From the NCBI GenBank assembly GCA_947095585.1, contig OX352761.1:141700277-141764276 (forward strand): a stretch of 64,000 nt of DNA, in the 5' to 3' direction. The position numbers and the translations under genes were made by a program. Within the stretch, counting starts at the first letter, position 1, and every line of letters begins with the position of its first letter. The notes under the pieces are model-generated. The model was not told the origin of the DNA, searched no databases, and saw only the letters and a list, made by a program, of their open reading frames with translations. Positions 1 through 13,024 of this stretch are shown piece after piece. This DNA comes from Nephrocerus scutellatus. Its lineage: Eukaryota; Arthropoda; Insecta; Diptera; Pipunculidae.

Positions 1-662
1 AAGTCATATGAAAAGCTAAGAGTACTGTCGTCAGCAAAGGAATGGATTGGATTAGAGGTGGTGGATATGAGATCATTAATGAAAATCAGAAAGAGTGTCG
101 GAGATAAAACAGAGCCTTGAGGAACACCGGCGTTTATGCGGTGGACATTGGATTTGAATCCGTCCAATACGACCTGGATTGAACGGTCAGAAAGGTAGTT
201 CATAGTCCAATCGAGCAGGGTGTTGTTAATTCCATAAGCAGTCATTTTCGACAAAAGAGCTTGATGCCAGACTCTGTCAAATGCCTTGGAAATATCGAGT
301 GCAACGACTTTACTTTCACCAAATTTGTGAATAGTCTGGTTCCACTTTTCAGTGAGATAAGCCATCAGGTCACCTGTAGAGCGCTGCCTACGAAAACCGT
401 ACTGCTGGTCACTAAGGATTTCACGTGATTCAAGGTATTGCATAAGCTTACGATTGATCAGGGTTTCCATAACCTTGGAGAGTATGGATGTTAGCGCAAT
501 GGGTCGGTATGAGGAAGGAGATGACGTTTCGCCTTTTTTAGGAACAGGCTGGATAAAGGCTGTTTTCCAATTCCTTGGGACGACTCCAGAAGAATAAGAA
601 AAATGGAAAAGTCTGCGCAGTGGTAATGCCAACGTTGAAGAACACGGTCCCAGCTCTAGCGT
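1..662 (-). mobile_element. Jockey-like LINE (family A), reverse transcriptase fragment
   Basis: On the minus strand an uninterrupted frame runs off the left edge of the window. It reads through the N-terminal half of a non-LTR reverse transcriptase: PVPKKGETSSPSSYRPIALT, then YGFRRQRSTGDLMAYLTEKW, ALDISKAFDRVWHQ, INAGVPQGSVLSPTLFLIFI and the catalytic FADD box close to position 15. No stop is seen from about 660 to 1. The 5' side breaks off at about 660 directly against a SINE, so the endonuclease part is missing. The same family recurs at 23.84-24.85 kb and 40.3-47.7 kb. Assignment to the Jockey clade rests on overall RT motif style and is fairly sure; whether the copy is active cannot be judged because it is cut by the window. 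Confidence 0.85.
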
Positions 663-850
663 ATCTATGACAAACATCCAACACTAATAAGTTGTCACTC
701 AAAGCTTCTTAATTTGCCGTTCGGAAAGTATTAAATTGTAGGTCCCTTGCATTTGTGTGCAAAAATATACATGCACAGCACAAATGGTCGCGAGAAGCTA
801 GGCCTTGGACCGCAATGGTCTGTCGTGCCAAAGTATTATTATTATTATTA
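663..850 (+). mobile_element. tRNA-derived SINE copy A, 5'-truncated
   Basis: This stretch aligns by eye with the body and tail of the SINE seen complete at 35169-35452. Shared landmarks are the TTGTAGGTCCC block, the TTTGTGTGCAAAAATATACATG block, TGGTCGCGAGAAGCTAGGCC and the end TCGTGCCAAA followed by (ATT)n. The tRNA-like head is missing. It abuts the broken Jockey fragment at about 662. Confidence 0.75.
838..850. repeat. (ATT)n microsatellite, SINE tail
   Basis: Four to five ATT units at the 3' end of SINE copy A. Confidence 0.7.
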
Positions 851-1714
851 AATATTTAGAAATTACTTTAGTGTTCGACAGGTGAAAACGTGCGTACATA
901 AATCGTTTTCTGTAAATGATTTTCACATTGATTTTCTTGCTCTAGTAATTCCTGTCTGTGGTTTTTTTCGTCACCGCATATGAATGCGATAAACAAAGAT
1001 TAAGGATATAGGTACGGGTATCTTAATAGGATGACCATACCATCATTATCTGAAAGGATCTGTCCGCAGACCGAACCGCATTCACATTTGAAAATATATT
1101 TATCAGTTTTATTCTTGGGATGAAATGTGATATTAATGTTCAATCGGAAGTTTTTGTCGCAATTGCCACCAGTAAAAGGAAATAAAGAGCAGGAGAGCAG
1201 GGATACCTTGCCTTTTTGCAACTACATATTCAGATATATATTTATGAACGACTGGAATTGCAATGAATGTACTTTGATATATCTGAACAAGCGTTTGTTT
1301 TGCTTTCCTTACTCGTAGTTCAATGCGCATATTGCACCTGTCTAATGCACCGCATGCAACAGAACAAAAACATTCCAGTTGACTTCGAGAAAACCCACTC
1401 GTTCAATCAATATTTTTCTTTTGTCTTTGTCGATTACTAGAAAATCTCTTTATCGTACCAATGTTATAGAGTTAGAGCAGCAGATTCAACATTGCACCTT
1501 TGCTTAAGCACATTTTCGAAGTAGTGCATCAATAGTTTGTCTATCTCGGTTGTAAAGCTAGAAAAGACTACGACAATAGAGATGGGACAGAATGCTAACA
1601 CTTGACTATTTCTAAGTATTTTCTATACAATGGATATACCAACAAAATGAATGCCCGCGAATAAAGGGTAAATAGGTATAAAAAAATTTCGTGCAATTCG
1701 TCGATTAAGCAAAA
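851..1714. other. no recognisable feature
   Basis: This is AT-rich sequence with only short overlapping frames on both strands (for example 65-73 codons near 1000-1330), which look like chance frames. I see no repeat family or gene here. Confidence 0.5.
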
Positions 1715-3237
1715 ATAAATTCATTATCATCATCATATTTCGCTCTACAACCGGGCTCCGGTCAAGGCCTTCTGCAACACCTTCTCTGCACCGGTCCCGA
1801 TCTTGAGCCGATGTCAACCAGTTTTGCATCCCTAAACTCTTGGGGTCCTGGTCTACGCCATCCTTCCAGCGTAGGCTTGGCCGGCCTCGTTCTCGTGCTC
1901 CATAAATCCTAGCGCAAAGGACTTTTCGAGCAGGATCCGCTCATGTGAGCTAGGTGTCTTGACTATATAGTAGATTTTGTTGGCTTTAAGCAACCGTGCG
2001 CGTATTTCTGTTTCCATGCTGTTATCGGCTGCTACAGTTGACCCGAGATAGTTAAAGGATTGCACTACTTCAAAATCGCGATCCACTATTTTAATTGAGG
2101 GACCAATGTTGGATCTTCTACTCGCAGACGTGGCCACCATGTACTTTGTTTTGCTCTCATTTATGTGCAGCCCCAGATCTGGATGAAAGCATACTGTACA
2201 GCTCTTGGGTTTTCACCAACGATGTCAATGTCGTCTGCGTAAGCCAGTATCTGAATGGACTTATAGAGGATTGTTCCTCTCGTCGTTACGTCAGAGTCTC
2301 GGCTCACTTTCTCCAACGCCAGATTGAAGAGGACGCAGGCCAGTTTATCCCCTTATCGGAGTCCGTTATAGATGTTGATTGGGCTTGATAGTGATCTGAA
2401 TATATTTACTTGGCTTATAACATTGATTATGTTTCAGTTTATTTGGGATGCCAAATTTTTTCATGGCTTTATAAAATTCTAATATGGCTATGCTATCATA
2501 GGCGGCTTTAAAGTCTATAAAAAGATGATTTAGTATGTTTTGAAACTCTAGACATTTTTCCATCACCTGCATAAGGCTGTAAATCTGATCAGTATTTGAT
2601 TTGCCTGGATTAAACCCGCACTGGTATGGACCAATGATGACTTTAGCGTCTGTGGTCTATCCTGTCTTGAAGGATAGGGGAGAAAATCTTATATACGCGG
2701 TACTAAACAACGTTATACCACGATAACTGTTGCAAGTTCTGATATCTCCTTTCCTATGCATGCGGCAAAGCATACCAATTCGCCAGTCTTCAAGCATCGC
2801 TTCTTCCTCCCATACTTGCACTATTAGTTCATGAATTGCTTGTGAATTGCGGGGCCTCTTGATTTAATCAGCTCCGCTGGCATACCATCTGATCCCGAGG
2901 TCTTATTATTATTGAGCCGATTTATCGCTCTGCTAACTTCGTCTATGTGGTGGCAGCATACAGTTAGCTGGCCATTTAGCAACTCATGAAAGTGCTCTTC
3001 CCATCGCTCTAAGATGCCTTTGAGATTGGGCGATCAGATTACCCTCTTTTTTGCAGTATGTGCAACGCGGTGTATATTGCGTCATACCGCGGACTTTTGG
3101 TAGAACTTCCGCACCTGGTGCGGTCCTTGCTTTCTGTACTGTTCTAGTTCACGGACTAGATTATTATCAGTTGGTAGCTTACATTCGTCATCGAACCAGT
3201 CCTTCCGATCTCTACGACTACTGCCTGCCTAAGAGCA
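1715..3237 (-). mobile_element. RTE-like LINE (family R), decayed copy with 3' tail
   Basis: Read on the minus strand, this is a broken second ORF of a non-LTR retrotransposon. Starting from about 3237 come GRRRDRKDWFDDECK, then RWEEHFHELLNGQL, NKTSGSDGMPAELIK, MHRKGDIRTCNSYRGITL, FIDFKAAYDSIAILEFYKAM, a YADDIDIVG catalytic box near 2235, and EVVQSFNYLGSTVAADNSME. It ends in a non-coding tail GTTGTAGAGC followed by (GAT)n at about 1720-1745. Stops and frameshifts interrupt it several times, and about 40 codons between the finger and palm parts are deleted near 2400. The wording resembles the RTE / craniofacial-development-protein-2-like elements of arthropods; clade placement is inference. 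Confidence 0.8.
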
Positions 3238-3254
3238 CTATAAACACATAGCCG

Positions 3255-3605
3255 TTTTCAGGAACAAAGTCTTACGGATAATTGTTGGCCCCGCATGCAA
3301 GAAGGGCGATTTTGGAAACCATACATTGACGAGATCAACGAGCTTTACGAGAGAATCAAGCTGGGTCGGCTCTGGTGTGCAGGACACCTAGCTCGCATGA
3401 GAGAATGGTATCCAGCTCTAAAAGTCATATGCGGTAGAATTTATCGAATATGACAGCTAGACAAGCCAAGCCTACACCGTAAGACAGATCAGGACGCTCA
3501 AAGTTAAGGAATGCCAAACTGGAAGAAATTGGAACCGGTGTAAGGATTTTTTGCTGTAGGCCGGTTTCGGATCCAGGTTGTAGAGCCAAATATTATTGTG
3601 ATGAT
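3255..3605 (+). mobile_element. RTE-like LINE (family R), C-terminal fragment
   Basis: On the plus strand the C-terminal piece of the same LINE is visible: FRNKVLRIIVGPACKKGDF, then a shifted IKLGRLWCAGHLARM, and the 3' tail GGTTGTAGAGCCAAATATTA followed by a GAT-rich run. It lies just beyond the 5' end of the minus-strand copy, so the two copies are head to head. Confidence 0.75.
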
Positions 3606-5514
3606 TATTTTTGACGTCGTCATTTTCCGCAGACTATTTATTTTTTACGTCAGTCATCATTGACGTTGTTGTTTTTGTCAAATTGTCTGTTATTGCTATG
3701 CTCCATGATTCTTTTTCTTGTCAGCGTCAGCTTTTTATGAAAATAACTAATTTACGTGGGACCGCAGCTGTAATTTGTTAACCCAACAGCAACGTTATCA
3801 CTCTTGAAAATCAAGAATCTCCCAGCGAAAGGGTGGTGTATATTGTTAGGCTTAGGGCGTGAGCATATAGTCATGAAAATATTCTTAAGCGTTTCCCAAG
3901 GACTTTCGCTGATTGAACGCGATATTCGGCGCAATTGTTTGCTTGTCGCATGGTGGCCGTGCGGTGAATGTCACGTGGATCTCTGTGTCTGACGTCTAAC
4001 TGCGGCCACACAGCAACCACCGCGTCGTCTGCTATACGAAGTAGTATTATTCGGCTATTCGAATACAATTGAATTTGTGTCAAAGAATCACAATACCACC
4101 AGGAAAGTAACGTGAACTTAGGGTTGACAACAACAACCGAGAGCGCCCGTAAATCTTGCGTCTGTGACTGTGACCTACCACTAGGATTATACAGCCAGTG
4201 CGAACGACCTATTGTGCGTACATTTACTGGTGGCCATATTAAAAATTTTAAATTTCTAAATTTAATTGTATAGTCGTTCTATTTGAATACAACAACAATC
4301 ACAATTGCAGAGAAATAAAAATTCGTTGTGTTGTGGCAATATTTGGGCTTACACTGGGTCGAAATATGTTCTCAAGCGAACGCCTGCTTGCTTGCTTAAT
4401 TGACAAACGTTCCTTTGACTTTAACTTCTTTTTGTTTTTACAAGGATACATGGTGAGTATTTGCTTTTAACTAACAAAAAAATTCATAATTAAAAATTCA
4501 ATAATGTGATTGGACGATTTTACAATGGAAAACTTATGGTGCCGTCTAGAAAGAGAAAAGATCACCCAAGTGCTAATACCTATGATGAATTAGGGCAGAG
4601 ATTGATGCGGTCTTTTACATTTGTATGTCGACGAAATGGGAATATCATAGGGCAGACTCTTTCTACGCGATCCTGTGCAACCATGTAATTTACCTTTTTT
4701 TATATACGGGTAATGACTTCTAATTAAGACGACAAAATTGTACTAACGTAAAGTTTTTAGTATTTGGTACTCGCACATTGCATCACAGGGTTTCCACTGG
4801 AGCCCTGGTACGATTTATTTTAAAAATTATATAAAATAAATTCCATATTGACTGCCGTTTATATCCTAACTCGTGATTTCATACTTACAAACAAAAACAT
4901 TTCAACGAATATATACCTGACAATACAGATGAATCCTACAGCACATCAGTTTGACAACTTTAAGAAAATAATTTTAAGTTGACACATTTGTCGCTATATT
5001 TGTTTTGTTATTTAGCTATAACAGTTTTCTAAAAAAAGACAAACAATACGAACTAAAATAACAAATAAATCATTTTTATTATCGAGAGAACAGTAGATAG
5101 ATACCACTACATATGATCAGCCACAACACACAACTTCGCATTCCGTCGATGGCTATGCAAACACAATGTTCTCCCAGCAAACAAACCGATCCAGCTTCTC
5201 GTATGTCCAAAATTGATGATCAAACAGTAAAGGCACACATCGTGGTCACCACTGATGATGTCAAAATTATAACTGCGAGAGATGTTATGCCACCGACATA
5301 GATGCATTTTGGTTGGCACTTATATAGTACTCTAATGGTAGCAGTTAGCAAATTCTTCAAAGTTCAAGTAGCGCAGATGATCGACTCTTTGTATCATGAG
5401 ACAGCAGGCATTAATGAACAGGTACGGTTTTGGGCCGTTAAGGTGGATAAAAACCAGCCCATAACAATTCAATTCTCTAATCGGCGTCAATTTGGTCAAC
5501 TTCGAAAAACTTTA
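3606..5514. other. no recognisable feature
   Basis: Unannotated AT-rich DNA. Frames up to about 70 codons overlap each other on both strands and show no family motif. Confidence 0.4.
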
Positions 5515-5912
5515 TATTGTAGACCTTCGCCCCTTAGGCCCGATCACTTCCAAATTTTAACAGAAAGTGTTGTCAACGGAGATACACATAAAATTGGGTT
5601 AATATTTAAAAAACTTATATGGGAACCCTGGGACGCGATCACTTCCAAAAAGTTAATAGAAAGTGTTGTCATCGAAAATATACATGTGTGCAAAGTTTTA
5701 TTTAAATCGGCTAAATTAAAAAAAAAATAAATGGGAGCCCTTCGGCCCTGCGAACCGACCACTACCAAATTTTTAGGGAAAGTGTTATCATCTGAGTTAT
5801 ATATGTGTGCAAAGTTTGAATAAAAACGGGCTTTAGAAAGTGAATTAAATTGATCACAAGATTTGGCAACAAACACACACGGACGCGAAGTTAAAACACG
5901 TATAGAATTTAA
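5515..5912 (-). mobile_element. HINE-type minisatellite element, partial
   Basis: The stretch carries about three degenerate units of the ~120-bp repeat, each with 'GGCCCGATCACTTCCAAATT', 'AGTGTTGTC' and 'ATACACATGTGTGCAAAGTTT' blocks. It ends with GACGCGAAGTTAAAACACG and then a mutated AGAATTTAA, which is the diverged 5' end of the element in reverse. Part of a 142-codon frame (5302-5730) is made from these repeats and is not a protein. Confidence 0.7.
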
Positions 5913-7164
5913 AAATGTACTTTTGGAATTTACAGAAAATCAATGATAATCGCAAAACCATAAATTTGTTTGGGAAGCTTCCCTAAAGATTTAAAATGTT
6001 GGCTTTTGGTGTCGTGTTCTGTTGCAAATTATGAATAAGTTGGCAAATTGGGAATATTTTATTGCTTCAAACAGTGAAGGTTGTTTGGGACCTAAAAAAA
6101 TCAATCCATATTATATACTGCACATAAATAATCAGCGTTCAGGATTCATCTTATGAGTAGGACAAGAAAATTAAGTTAAGATCACGGCAAGTTGGCGCAA
6201 CGACACATACAGTGACTTCCTCTCCCAATTATTTTCGTGTATTGGATAGTCCATACCATAGCCTTTATTCCAGCATACCTCGCTGGCCGGCGGTATTCTT
6301 TAAAACAGTTTCATTTATTATTGTTAAAATATTTGTGTGAGGAGAAAGGAACGAGCCGCAGAGATATTTGGTAGCGCGTCGTCGAAACCATCAGAAGCTA
6401 AGTACATAATTTTAAAATTTACATAAATATGACAGAAAATCAGCATGCGCAAGCGGATGCATACGACTGTAAACAACAAAGAAGATACCGCTTGAGGTCC
6501 TTATGACGCTCCTCTTGACAGATATTTTTCAATTAGGTGGCAACCCAAGTTACTATCCACAATCGCGACCACACCGCATGTTTTCTTTAACTTTTTTTGT
6601 TTCGTTTTTGTTAAATTTTTCACTTTCATTGGGTAATTCCAGAAATAACACAAACCCACAACATGGGGAAACACAATTAGCCGGTAGTTGTTTTCTTTAG
6701 AAAATGACGGAAATGAAGGAAAATAATAACAGAATTTAGTGTCGGACCACCCTAGAGATTGAATGGAGTATGGATCGAGTACCGCTTGCCATGAGAATTA
6801 TACAACAAAAATTTGTTCCTTTTTGTTATTTTTATTTTTGGTTGTGCATATCTCCATATATGTACTCGTATATAATGGAACAAACAGCTTAATCGTTTTG
6901 CTTTTAATTGTGGTATTTATATACGAAAGGATCCCACAAGAATGTGCAAATTTTTCACTTGGGGATGAAAATAATTCTGTCAAGATGTTTCTGAAGTTGA
7001 TGATTATTGCTTGTCTTAGGGTGCACTCAACTCGTTTATAATTGTACCCTTGGGTTATGCGATAAGCGGTTAGGTGAGTTTTGCCTTTTGCAGGATGCTT
7101 GTGATAAGGAGACATGGTGACGAAACCCTTTTGTCAGTTGTATATACAGGGTGTATCCGTTAAG
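5913..7164. other. no recognisable feature
   Basis: No gene or repeat recognised. Frames at 6503-6700 and 6763-7041 are short, hydrophobic, AT-driven and overlapped by frames on the other strand. Confidence 0.4.
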
Positions 7165-9815
7165 GAGGCAATACTTGAAGGGGTGATTCCTTGGTTAATT
7201 TCGTGAAAACAATCGTATAGGAATGGGGTTCCCAAGCCCGAAAAAAGGAGGAGGGTTTGAAGCAACGGACTAGTCCTATCCTCGAAGGTGAACAACATGC
7301 GCCGATGGATGTATGGCTAAGAGGGTGCTTAGTGGATAGTATCCGGACTCTGAATACCCGGCGCCCTTCGGTTTCAGCTGGCCTTCCCATGGCATACCGG
7401 GCTCTGTCATGGGTAAACTCCTTTCCCGGATTCAAGTTGTAATAATTATGATATCGATGCATCATCAACCTCGGGTCCTGCTGTTGACCAACCCGCTATA
7501 TCTCGCCATAAGCCATTATCATGATGAGGCGTAGCCATATGGGCCCCATCTGTAACTCGCGAGGGTGTCAAAAATGAGAACGTGGAATCAGCCACTTCAC
7601 ATTAGGCTTGACCTTCCTGGCAAACTGACTTATTGTCCTCTCTAAAGTAAATATATGCTTGTCACATTTATAAAATCCACAGGGCTAAACGCACGAAGAG
7701 TTGGGACAAATATAGGTTCGTCCTTACAGAGTACAACTCTGAATTAAGACGATCCAAACGTGCCACATAGAGGAACTGCTGCGAAAACATTGTCGTTCGC
7801 AGTAGCTGCATGAATCTATAAAGAATTAGTTAAGGATTTGACAAACTGTGTAGGTTTATTAAAAAAGGCCGATGGCACCTAAACGTCGGACCGTGGAGGA
7901 TACAATCAGAACCCTACTTCAGGTTCATTTCCCAGGTTCGTCTAATCGTGAACCATACACGTACCCGAACGCATCTGACCATCTTACTACTAGTAGGGTA
8001 AAAGTTTATCCGGTAAAATGGTAAAGGTTAAATGGGCAGTAGGCTCTTTTAAACCTTTCAAAGCTTCCGGCGGTGAAGGGATCTTTCCAGCGCTTCAACA
8101 GAAGGCAATCGATCTCGTCATACCGGGTATGATTGCTTTATTTAGAGCCACCTACAACGGGGGGTACAGTCCTACTATCTGGAGACAGGTAAATTTGATA
8201 TTTATTCCCAAACCAGACAATAGGCCTAGTGAGAGGCCTTATTAATACAGACCTGTAAGTCTAACATCATTTGTCCTCAAAACCATTGAGAGACTTATTG
8301 ATGTTGATATTAGAGGCTAATTAGAATTATCTACTCCTCTGAACACAAGACAGTTTGCGTACAGAAGAGGCAAAAGCGCAGAAGGTGCCCTTCACTATCT
8401 TGTAAATAATATAGAAGGATCTTTCGTTTCAAAGAAGTGGCCCTGTGTGCCTTCATCTTTGGGAGGAGTATCTGTGTATGTGACTTAAGTTAAGGGATGT
8501 CCCTAAGGAGGAGGAGTGCTTTCTCCCCTTCTATGGTAACTACTCATCGACAATCTTCTAGTCGATCTTCACAGATCAGGCTACATCGCCATTGGTTATG
8601 CGGACGATTTGGCGACTATCACTAATGTCATGCAAGGTGCTTTACTACATGTTTTAGAATGGTGCAGCAGAGAAGGACTATCCTTCAATCCTTGCAAAAC
8701 CGTTCTAGTGCCTTTCAAGAAAGAAAAAAAGCCTAACTGGTCGATTTGGGACCTATCATCATCAAAGGCACCATGTTAGATTATTCCAACAAACTTAAAT
8801 ATCTCGTCGTCATCCTTGATAAACGGCTAAACTGAAATTCTCAATCCAAGTCCGCCATCGAACGCCAGTGTGAGCCAGTAGAAGCCGCTACGGCAGAACG
8901 TGGAGTCTAACTGCTAAAATGGTACATTGGATGTACACAATGATCACGTGCGCGGCCATCGTTTGGTGGCCGAAAGTTCTTGAACGGACAACGGCAACTA
9001 AGCTTCAGAAGATACAAAGAATTGCCTTAGCCCAACTTATTGCCGTGACGCAAGTCATTCAGGGAGTCCTCCCTTTGGCAATGAGTCTCTATATATAAAA
9101 AAAAAACCGGTACAAACTGGGTGACTATGTGGTTCACCTGATAATTCTTGACTCCATTTCTGAAAGAGACATGTTCTGCACTATCCCCGACATTACGGTT
9201 AGAGAGCACTGTTTCGGTAGGAAATTTGAGGTAGAAATATTGGACCGGGCAAACTGGTGCAATGGTGTTCCGGTACTGGACGCTAGAGGTCTGGTCTGGT
9301 TCACAGATGGATCGAAGATGGAAACTGGAGTTGGAGCTGCTGTCTTTGGACCCAATACCAAAGTCTCGATACCATTGGGAAAAAGTCCTTCGGTTTTTCA
9401 GACGGAACTCCATGCCATTGATATCTGCGTCGAGATTAACCTTAATAAAGGAATTAAAGGCGCTGGAATATATATCTTTTCAGATAGCCAGGCAGCACTG
9501 TCGTCCAATTTAATTAACTGGATATCAGTCAAAAACTGTTATGATGCACCGCAATCTCTTGCCAGACACAACAAAGTCAAACTCGGTCATCAGTGAACTG
9601 TAGGAAACGAATCTGCAGATGAATTAGCTAGGGTTGGCTCAAAATCTGCGTTCATAGGACCTGAACCCTATACTGTGGTGTCAACTGGGCTGCCCCCACT
9701 GCACAGTTTTCCTACAAGGAAATCCTTCAACTATCGTTCATTAGGGAGGTGGTACGTCTCTTAGAATAAACAAACCCTAAGAAACAATAGATCTTTCAGG
9801 TCGCAGTGTCTGGCA
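7165..9815 (+). mobile_element. LOA/I-type LINE with RT and RNase H, decayed
   Basis: The plus strand holds the ruins of a non-LTR element ORF2. About 7690-7900 reads as the linker (WDKYRFVLTEYNSELRRSKR-like, then LLKKADGT). At 8020-8250 it reads SFKPFKASGGEGIFPALQQK, NGGYSPTIWRQVNLIFIPKP and, after a TAA, YRPVSLTSFVLKTIERLIDV. At about 8510 comes GGVLSPLLW and at about 8590 the catalytic GYADDLATIT. At 9129-9660 an RNase H domain shows TDGSKMETGVGAAVFG, FQTELHAID, FSDSQAALSS and, past a stop, GNESADELAR. An RNase H after the RT is typical of LOA/I/R1-group elements. The GC-richer 7165-7600 block is probably its 5' part (inference). Multiple stops and frameshifts show it is dead. Confidence 0.8.
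9030..9108 (+). mobile_element. Nested Jockey-B 3'-end relic with poly(A)
   Basis: These ~79 bases, CTTAGCCCAACTTATTGCCG through TCTCTATATATA and ten A residues, match by eye the last part of the 3' UTR of the Jockey B element (complement of about 41145-41230 and 43375-43455) with only a few differences. They sit inside the LOA-like ORF between LQKIQRIA and RYKLGDYVVH, so this is a 5'-truncated target-primed insertion. Confidence 0.8.
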
Positions 9816-10251
9816 TATGAGCTAGGGTATTAATTTAAAAAATAAAAAATAATGTAAAACTAAGAATGAAAAACGTGTCAAGTGCAATATATACACAATA
9901 TTTTCATCGCTATTACAATTTCACTCTAAATTATCAATGATCAGAGAACGTAAGCCTGTATAGGTTGTACAAATAAGTTTGCCTATTATATTTAAATTAA
10001 CATTACTGGCAAAAGAGTTAACTGGACCGCAATAGATCGTCATACACCGTCAGATATTTGATTCAAACACACGTCGAAGGGATTAACATAGATATATATC
10101 TCAAATACTCGCTAATATTAATGTGATGAGCATTATATATTTGATATGATATACCAAATTTATGTCAGAGCAACTACCGCCAACAAAACCCATAAATAAA
10201 TATGACCGCATAAAAAATTTTTGAAAGTAAACTGCTGCAGTAATAAAAACA
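9816..10251. other. no recognisable feature
   Basis: AT-rich, without gene or repeat I can name. Confidence 0.4.
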
Positions 10252-10538
10252 ACCCATAAAAATTAAAATTTCTCATGTAACTTCTCTAATCGGAGATAGA
10301 CATGTGCAAAGTTTGTATCGAGTTAATTTTAAAATAATTTATATGGGAGGTCCTTGGCCCTGGGGCCCGATCACTTCCAAATTTTTACAGAAAGTGTTGT
10401 CATAAAAGATACACATACGAACAAAGTTTGAATAAAATCGGTCTCTAGGAAGTGGGTTAAAAATTTATAACAAGATTCCACCGGACAGCCGGCCACTGTC
10501 AGACACATGCCGACGCGAAGTTATTATAGAGAATATAT
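10252..10538 (-). mobile_element. HINE-type element, short complete copy
   Basis: In reverse orientation, both ends are present. The 3' end reads ACAACCCATAAAAATTAAAA, then TTCTCTAATCGGAGATA. The 5' end reads GACGCGAAGTTATTATAGAG followed by AATATA. Only about two internal ~120-bp units lie between them, so this is the minimal form of the element seen with many units at 31571-32585. Confidence 0.75.
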
Positions 10539-13024
10539 AAAGATCAGTTTTTGATGTTCTTGTTAACCATTTTTAATGAAAATACATACATATATACTCG
10601 TATATAAGAACATCTAAGCGCAACATTATTAACTATCCATGGACAGAAACAAGGGATTAAGTTGCAAAAGCGATACCGAGTGAGAGAAATGTTCTTCTAG
10701 GTACAGATCGCTTGAGATGTCCTTCTGCACTTTTTCGTTTATCGTTTATGTTTCATTGAAATTTTAATTCAATCGCTTTAATAAAAATAAAAGAAAGAGT
10801 ACAAAGAATTATGCCAGTGGTAAAGGATCTTTTGTTTACTGTGAATTTTATTCAATGCAAGAATGTATAAATGTATTAGGTATTGTAGAATAAAGTGAGA
10901 ATGGATAAGGAGGAAACAGTGGATAAAGCATAGAGCCACAAATAAACTTAAAAATACATGATATATAAAAAGTTATTTAGAACTAAGAATAAGGAAAACA
11001 CATATAAGAGATATTTTATGATTATACGTGATGTTGCAGAGCATTGCGTAGCAGTATGTAAATACTTACCTTTTAGAAACTGAAAACAAAATAATATGAG
11101 TGATTTCATGCTTACGTGTTTAAGAATTTCATTTCGAAAATCGAAAATCAAGTCATTTTTATAAATTTTAGGAAGTCACATTCCACAACTTACTACTGTG
11201 CGAGACTGTTGTCAATGATAGAATTATTATTGTTGCCGTTCTATTTTTCACTTTCTGAGTATATTTTCTCTATATCAGGATCCTGATGAATATTGCGCCT
11301 GTCTCCTGGCAAGAACCAATCCACTTCAATTCAACACAATGTGAAACATTTTGTTAGTGTTGATAAATTTCTATGGGAGGAGCTACGTTTATATAGAACA
11401 TAAAGGACAATATTTGGTACATAAGGTATCTGCATGGAATGAAAATTATACAAATCGATTAAGAACTTTTACAAGTAACCATTTGATAATACATATGTTA
11501 TGTATTCGTACAATTGAAAATTTTAACTTTTCAATAAAAGTGTTTAACGGCAGAAATAGCTTAAACGGTGCTATACGTAAACTATGTTTTTAAAAACTTT
11601 TTTTTTATGTGACTTGACCCCTGGCTGTGTGTCTGTTTGAGGTCCGTTTTTGAGGTTGTTTGAAATCAACTCTCACACGTCTAGAAAGCTGAATCTTTAA
11701 GGTAATTTTAACGTACAAATAAAAGAAAATTCGGAAATTTATGATTATTGTAACAATATCAAAATTTACTATACACTGGTTATTGACTATGGAAATAGGA
11801 GTTGGCATGTAGCAGATGGTTGCAATACCGTCTCACTAGAACAGTACCGAAATAAAAGTTGTACCAAGATCACGAATGAGAAAAGGACATCAATGTATAC
11901 AGAGCATCTTCGAAAACATCTGCAAGCAAACTGTAATGTTCACTTCGTCAAACATACTGACACGCGTGTAATTAATCGTCTGTATAATGTTATTTATATT
12001 ATAATAAAGAATTATTACTACTTGAGCTCTTCCTGTTGGGCGGCTAAAGTGCACAGCTTACACCAAGCACAAGGCGCATTTTAAATAAAATCCGAATTAC
12101 TCGTTGCACGCACCTCCTCCAAAGCAAAGCCATGCAATAGAAGGGAATCATTTGCTATGAAAGACACACACAAAAAGAAGCACATAATGGTTATGCGTTT
12201 TACCTGATTGCAATAGTTTACTGTGTATATGCATTATTATCGATAATAACAATAAAATGAAATATCTTTAAATGGGAAATTAATTCGTCGACTCAAGCCA
12301 AGCAGACGAAACCGTTTTGGGGTGCCTCGCATAACTCACACATTTGCAACCGCCAGCGCGTGACTTCATGAAAAAAAATCTGAAACGATCTCTCGAGAAT
12401 GCAAACAAAACGAAACAAAACAATTAAAACTAAATCTCACCGCCCATCAAACTTAAGTTTCCTTTATTGCCCCGCACCGACGGAAACAAAAGGATCTTTT
12501 GTGAAAATCGCCGAATTACACAAAGACCTCGATTTATACGTACGTATAAAAGAGCGGCAATTGGCCGTGATCCCTTTTGAATTTTCAATAATGTATTATG
12601 TTGTTCGTTACTCGCATATAATTGCACAATAAAACATTTAATCACATTTTACGAATCTAGTTCCACGCGATATACAGAAATATACAACAATTTAAAAAAA
12701 AAACCTATTTGAAAAAAGTCTCCAGCATGTATATTTAGCAGCTACCTTTGTAGCATCGATATAACCGTAGGTAGCCATAGTCAGAACATAGCGAACGCGC
12801 ACTCAATTCCAAGAAATTTAACCACAAAAGGATTCGATATATTTAAATTGCAAAAAATTAAATACAAAAAATTCAAAAAACAATAATAACGAAAGGAGTA
12901 GCCTTATTTGTAAAAATTGGGAATAAAGAAGAAACAGAACAAGCAACGAAGTAACATTGTTCTTGTCTTATGTGCGAGTACATTAGTCTCATATAGTGCC
13001 AGACTGTATGACATAGAATGAATA
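10539..13024. other. no recognisable feature
   Basis: Long AT-rich stretch. Frames at 10948-11151, 11351-11593 and 12399-12645 are short and unsupported. No transposon motif was recognised. Confidence 0.4.

Noticed and set aside
5302..5730. 142-codon plus frame
   Set aside because: Its second half is HINE repeat sequence; similar pseudo-frames (…ILYTCVSPM…, …VVIGDTHVCKV…) appear in every copy of the repeat on both strands.
9027..9413. 128-codon minus frame
   Set aside because: Antisense to the LOA-like RNase H domain, which has clear catalytic motifs on the plus strand.
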